Assembly: GCF_032397745.1 (NCBI RefSeq)
Contig: NZ_CP135921.1
Span: 2,542,001 to 2,606,000, forward strand
Length of the DNA: 64,000 nucleotides
From: Bradyrhizobium prioriisuperbiae
Lineage (GTDB): Bacteria > Pseudomonadota > Alphaproteobacteria > Rhizobiales > Xanthobacteraceae
Direction of reading: 5' to 3'
The notes beneath the pieces were generated by a model. It was given only the letters and a program-made list of their open reading frames with translations, was not told the DNA's origin and did no database searches. Made by a program: the position numbers and the translations under genes. Shown here piece by piece: positions 61,532 to 64,000 of this stretch. Position 1 is the first letter of the stretch. Each line of letters starts with the position of its first letter.

Positions 61532-62439
61532 ACCTTGCTCCGCACCAGCTGCAGGTAGTTCGGTCCACCATGGGGATCGGCAACACTGAAGCGACGGCCA
61601 TGCTGCAGCGACGGAACGCTCTTGCGCACGCTGGCCACCTTGGCCGGATCGATCTGCGCCAGCGCCACGCCGGGCTCGGTGCCGCCATCAGCCAGAACCG
61701 TGCCCCACGGGTCGACGATCAGGGAATGGCCATAGGTCTCGCGGCCGTTTTCATGCTTGCCGCTTTGGGCCGCCGCAAAGATGTAGCAGCCGGTCTCGAT
61801 GGCGCGTGCGCGCATCAGGGTGTGCCAGTGCGCTTCGCCGGTCTTCTGGGTGAAGGCAGAGGGAATGCTGATGAACGAGGCGCCGGTTTCCGCCAGCGCG
61901 CGATAGAGCGCGGGAAAACGCAGGTCATAGCAGATGGTCAGGCCGAGCCGGCCCCAGGGCAGGTCGGAAATGATCGCGACCTCGCCCGGTTGATAGTTGG
62001 CGGACTCCCGATAGGTCTCGCCATTGCCGAGGTCGACATCGAACATGTGGATCTTGTCATAGCGGGCGACGATGTCGCCGGCTGGATCGATCAGGAACGA
62101 GCGATTGGCGGCGCGTTCAGCCGAGGCCTTCACCGCCAGTGAGCCGACATGCACGAAAATCTTCAGCTCGCGCGCAAGCTCGCGATAGCCGGCGAGCGAC
62201 TTGTCGTTGTCGTCGTCCTGCAGCAGGGCGAACAGCGCTTCGCGGTTCTTCTGCATCAGGTTGGTCATCTCGGGCGTCTGCACGTATTCCGCACCGGAGT
62301 CCCTGGCCTGACGGATCAGCGTCGCCGCCTGGTCGAAGCTCGCCTCCGGCGACAGCGACGTGCGCATCTGGATCATCGCCGCGGTGAACGGGCGGGATGG
62401 TTCCTGAGCAGGCTTGTCCTGATCGGCTGTTGCGCTCAC
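61528..62439 (-). CDS. Carbon-nitrogen hydrolase (Nit1/Nit2-like amidase)
   Basis: Nitrilase-superfamily enzyme with the Glu-Lys-Cys triad: Glu in EYVQTPEMTNLM, Lys in ARYDKIHMFDVDL, Cys in LGLTICYDLRFPALYRAL. Most similar in pattern to Nit1/Nit2, which remove the amide of deaminated glutathione or omega-amides of alpha-keto acids. The GTG at 62439 overlaps the grxC stop (GTGA) and gives 303 residues; an earlier start at 62511 would run into grxC. Next to glutaredoxin, a glutathione-repair role is plausible but inferred. Confidence 0.93.
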   Translation of the reverse strand: MSATADQDKPAQEPSRPFTAAMIQMRTSLSPEASFDQAATLIRQARDSGAEYVQTPEMTNLMQKNREALFALLQDDDNDKSLAGYRELARELKIFVHVGSLAVKASAERAANRSFLIDPAGDIVARYDKIHMFDVDLGNGETYRESANYQPGEVAIISDLPWGRLGLTICYDLRFPALYRALAETGASFISIPSAFTQKTGEAHWHTLMRARAIETGCYIFAAAQSGKHENGRETYGHSLIVDPWGTVLADGGTEPGVALAQIDPAKVASVRKSVPSLQHGRRFSVADPHGGPNYLQLVRSKV

Positions 62440-62726
62440 GAAACCGTCTCCTCGCCTGCGAGCAGCCGGTCGAGCTTGCCCGCGTGGTCCAGCGCATAGA
62501 GATCGTCGCAACCGCCGACATGCGCGTCATTGATGAAGATCTGGGGAACGGTGGTGCCGCCGTGGGCGCGCGCCACCATTGCCTGGCGCAGCTCGCGGTC
62601 ACTCGATACGTCGATCTCCTTGAAGGCGACGTTCTTGCGCGTCAGCAAGGCCTTGGCGGCGCGGCAATAGCCGCAGGTCTGGGTGGTGTAGATCTCGACG
62701 GCGGCGGTCACGGGAAGAGACGTCAT
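62436..62726 (-). CDS. grxC: Glutaredoxin 3
   Basis: Glutathione-dependent disulfide reductase. 96 residues: VEIYTTQTCGYCRAAKALL with the dithiol CGYC site, GGTTVPQIFINDAHVGGCDDLYALD with the cis-Pro TVP and GG motifs. Start at ATG 62726 (MTSLPVTAA), or the adjoining ATG at 62729. The stop overlaps the nitrilase start. It lies 28 bases downstream of comF. Confidence 0.95.
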   Translation of the reverse strand: MTSLPVTAAVEIYTTQTCGYCRAAKALLTRKNVAFKEIDVSSDRELRQAMVARAHGGTTVPQIFINDAHVGGCDDLYALDHAGKLDRLLAGEETVS

Positions 62727-62754
62727 CATGGCCTCGATGTGTATGCTGTGACAA

Positions 62755-63591
62755 TTATATGGGGGATTTGAAGCTCTCCACAACCCGCGCAAACACCAAC
62801 ACGTCGACCTGCCGGGCCTTGGCCCGCAGCAGCGCCCGTGCGCAGGCGTCGACGGTGGCGCCGGAGGTCAGCACGTCGTCGACCAGCACCACACGGCGGC
62901 CGGCGATCAAGGCCCGTTTTTCGGGCGGGACCTTGAACGCGCCCTGCACATTCTCCGCGCGTTCCGACCGGGTCAGGCCGACCTGCTGCTGGGTGCGCTT
63001 GACGCGCCGGAGCGCATCGCCGGCGAGGGGCACAAGGGTCTCTTTTTCGATCGATTTGGCCAGCAATCCGGACTGGTTGAAGCGCCGGCTCCAGCCCCGC
63101 CGCCAATGCAGCGGCACTGGAACCAGCACATCGGCGTCGCCCAAGAGCTCCTGTCCGGCCCGCGCCATCCAGCGGCCCATCACCGGCGCCAAATCCGTGC
63201 GATCCTGATATTTGAGGCTGTGCACCAGGGTTTTAGCGGTGTCATCATAGCGCACCGCGGCACGCGCCCGCTGATAGGCGGGAGGGGCGGCGATTGCCTG
63301 CATCGACAGCAATCCCGGCCCCGGATCGTAGACAAAGGGAATGCCGAGGCGGGCGCAATAGGGCGGTGCGATGAACGACAGTTGCGCCCAGCAGGTGGCG
63401 CAGACGCCTTCGCCGGCCACGGGCTCGCGGCAGGCGACGCAGAGTGTCGGCAGCGCCACGTCGAGGGCAAGGCGGGTGATGGAGCCGAGCGCCGATCCGG
63501 CCGCGCGATAGCCGCTCGCGATCAGGCCACGCACATGGCTGCCAAGCGAAAGCGGCGCAACGGTCTCGCCGTCCATGATCCTGCCCATCAC
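62755..63591 (-). CDS. comF: ComF family phosphoribosyltransferase-like protein
   Basis: 278 residues. Double-zinc-ribbon N-terminus (LCVACREPVAGEGVCATCWAQL, then PPYCARLGIPF). Then YDDTAKTLVHSLKYQDRTDLAPVMG, VPVPLHWRRGWSRRFNQSGLLA and the PRPP-binding loop VVLVDDVLTSGATVDACA. Homologues are required for DNA uptake in competent bacteria; in alphaproteobacteria the role is unproven. It heads a run of five overlapping or closely spaced genes on the - strand and is divergent from the methyltransferase gene at the window edge. Confidence 0.94.
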   Translation of the reverse strand: MMGRIMDGETVAPLSLGSHVRGLIASGYRAAGSALGSITRLALDVALPTLCVACREPVAGEGVCATCWAQLSFIAPPYCARLGIPFVYDPGPGLLSMQAIAAPPAYQRARAAVRYDDTAKTLVHSLKYQDRTDLAPVMGRWMARAGQELLGDADVLVPVPLHWRRGWSRRFNQSGLLAKSIEKETLVPLAGDALRRVKRTQQQVGLTRSERAENVQGAFKVPPEKRALIAGRRVVLVDDVLTSGATVDACARALLRAKARQVDVLVFARVVESFKSPI

Positions 63592-63704
63592 TTATGCTAT
63601 CGCGACGGCCCACGCTGCTCAAGCATCAGCACATTTTGCTGCGGCGAGCCGGTTTCAAAGCTGCTAGAGCCTGAGTTTGACGAGCCAGAAGGAATGTCTT
63701 GCGG

Positions 63705-64000
63705 ATGTCGCAGGATAAAAATGAAACCAAAACCGCGCCGATCCTGTTCGATCGCGCGCTGCTGCGTGCACGACAGACTCGTGCCGCGCAGCTCAGCGCC
63801 GCGACATTCCTGCTGGACCGCGTCACCGAGGATTTGCTCGAGCGTCTTGGCGCCGTGCTGCGCGAGTTCGCTGACGTCGCCGACATTGGATCGCCGGGCG
63901 GTGAGCTGATCGACGCGCTGTCCCAGCGTTTCGGCAACCCTTCGCATGTCGATTTGCTTGGTGCCGAGCATGAGCGGCTTGCGCTCGCGCCGGAGACGCT
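63705..64000 (+). CDS. SAM-dependent methyltransferase, N-terminal part (BioC/NDUFAF5-like), cut by window end
   Basis: The frame from ATG 63705 is open to the window end (98 codons). It begins MSQDKNETKTAPILFDRALL and continues RARQTRAAQLSAATFLLDRVTEDLLERLGAVLREFADVADIGSPGGEL. The ILFDRALLRARQxRA and FLLDRVxEDLxxRL pattern is that of alphaproteobacterial relatives of NDUFAF5, and ADIGSPGG is the start of the SAM-binding motif. Its position divergent from comF is the usual one in this group. The catalytic half is outside the window. Confidence 0.82.
   Translation, partial: MSQDKNETKTAPILFDRALLRARQTRAAQLSAATFLLDRVTEDLLERLGAVLREFADVADIGSPGGELIDALSQRFGNPSHVDLLGAEHERLALAPET

Overview
The window is about 65 percent GC chromosomal DNA of an alphaproteobacterium. 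The most likely family is Nitrobacteraceae (the Bradyrhizobium, Rhodopseudomonas, Afipia, Tardiphaga, Nitrobacter group). This is inferred from gene order and protein character: envC-ctpA-polysaccharide deacetylase-rppH, the DUF4167-prmC-prfA-ptsP-lysC-ubiG block, a hybrid kinase of Bradyrhizobium type, and a PHB locus with phaR divergent from phaA. The genus cannot be fixed from the sequence alone. No rRNA, tRNA or CRISPR array was seen.

Layout. 1-4.3 kb: a PBP1A cut by the window edge, convergent with a membrane hybrid histidine kinase. 4.5-9.0 kb: proB, proA, nadD, rsfS, rlmH (proline and NAD synthesis, ribosome silencing, 23S rRNA methylation). 9.0-15.3 kb: cell-envelope cluster of an EnvC-like amidase activator, two tandem CtpA proteases, a divergent polysaccharide deacetylase and rppH. 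15.5-17.5 kb: an IS1634-like element. 17.5-20.6 kb: mutS and a DUF3088 gene. 20.8-23.4 kb: protocatechuate catabolism (pcaF, pcaH, pcaG). 23.5-24.2 kb: a VapBC toxin-antitoxin pair. 24.3-27.6 kb: a MarR-EmrA-EmrB efflux operon. 27.7-31.9 kb: patatin phospholipase, a Zur-type Fur regulator, a DMT permease and ispG.

31.9-35.3 kb is the most accessory-looking part. It has a haloalkane-dehalogenase-like hydrolase behind a palindromic operator, then an IS630 element inserted into the last codons of an unusual sugar transferase, whose gene overlaps a PadR regulator. 35.3-42.9 kb: a CPA1 antiporter, DUF1345, ispA, mtgA, rpmF, two proteins of unknown function and a GGDEF-EAL protein. 43-46.2 kb: phaR, phaA, phaB for polyhydroxybutyrate, with a small antisense gene between phaA and phaB. 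46.3-50.5 kb: nested inverted repeats, a DMT permease, a DUF985 cupin, gloB, a methyltransferase and DUF4167. 50.5-58.1 kb: a gene-free stretch with a 15-bp-period repeat, then prmC, prfA, ptsP, an aminoglycoside-type kinase and lysC. 58.2-64 kb: a PH-domain membrane protein, ubiG, a DMT permease, a tightly overlapped five-gene run (comF, grxC, nitrilase, DUF1178, EamA) and the start of a methyltransferase.

Two kinds of structure are not explained by the genes. First, short tandem repeats with a 15-bp unit recur at five separate loci: the nadD 3' end, after rsfS, the envC signal peptide, the zur 5' end, and upstream of DUF4167. Several share a core like TACAAGA. Second, intergenic inverted repeats of several families lie at 46.3, 47.4, 53.2 and 60.5 kb. 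No wholly new multi-gene system could be demonstrated. The best candidates for follow-up are the PadR-sugar transferase unit with its IS630 insertion, the 15-bp repeats, and the tandem ctpA duplication.
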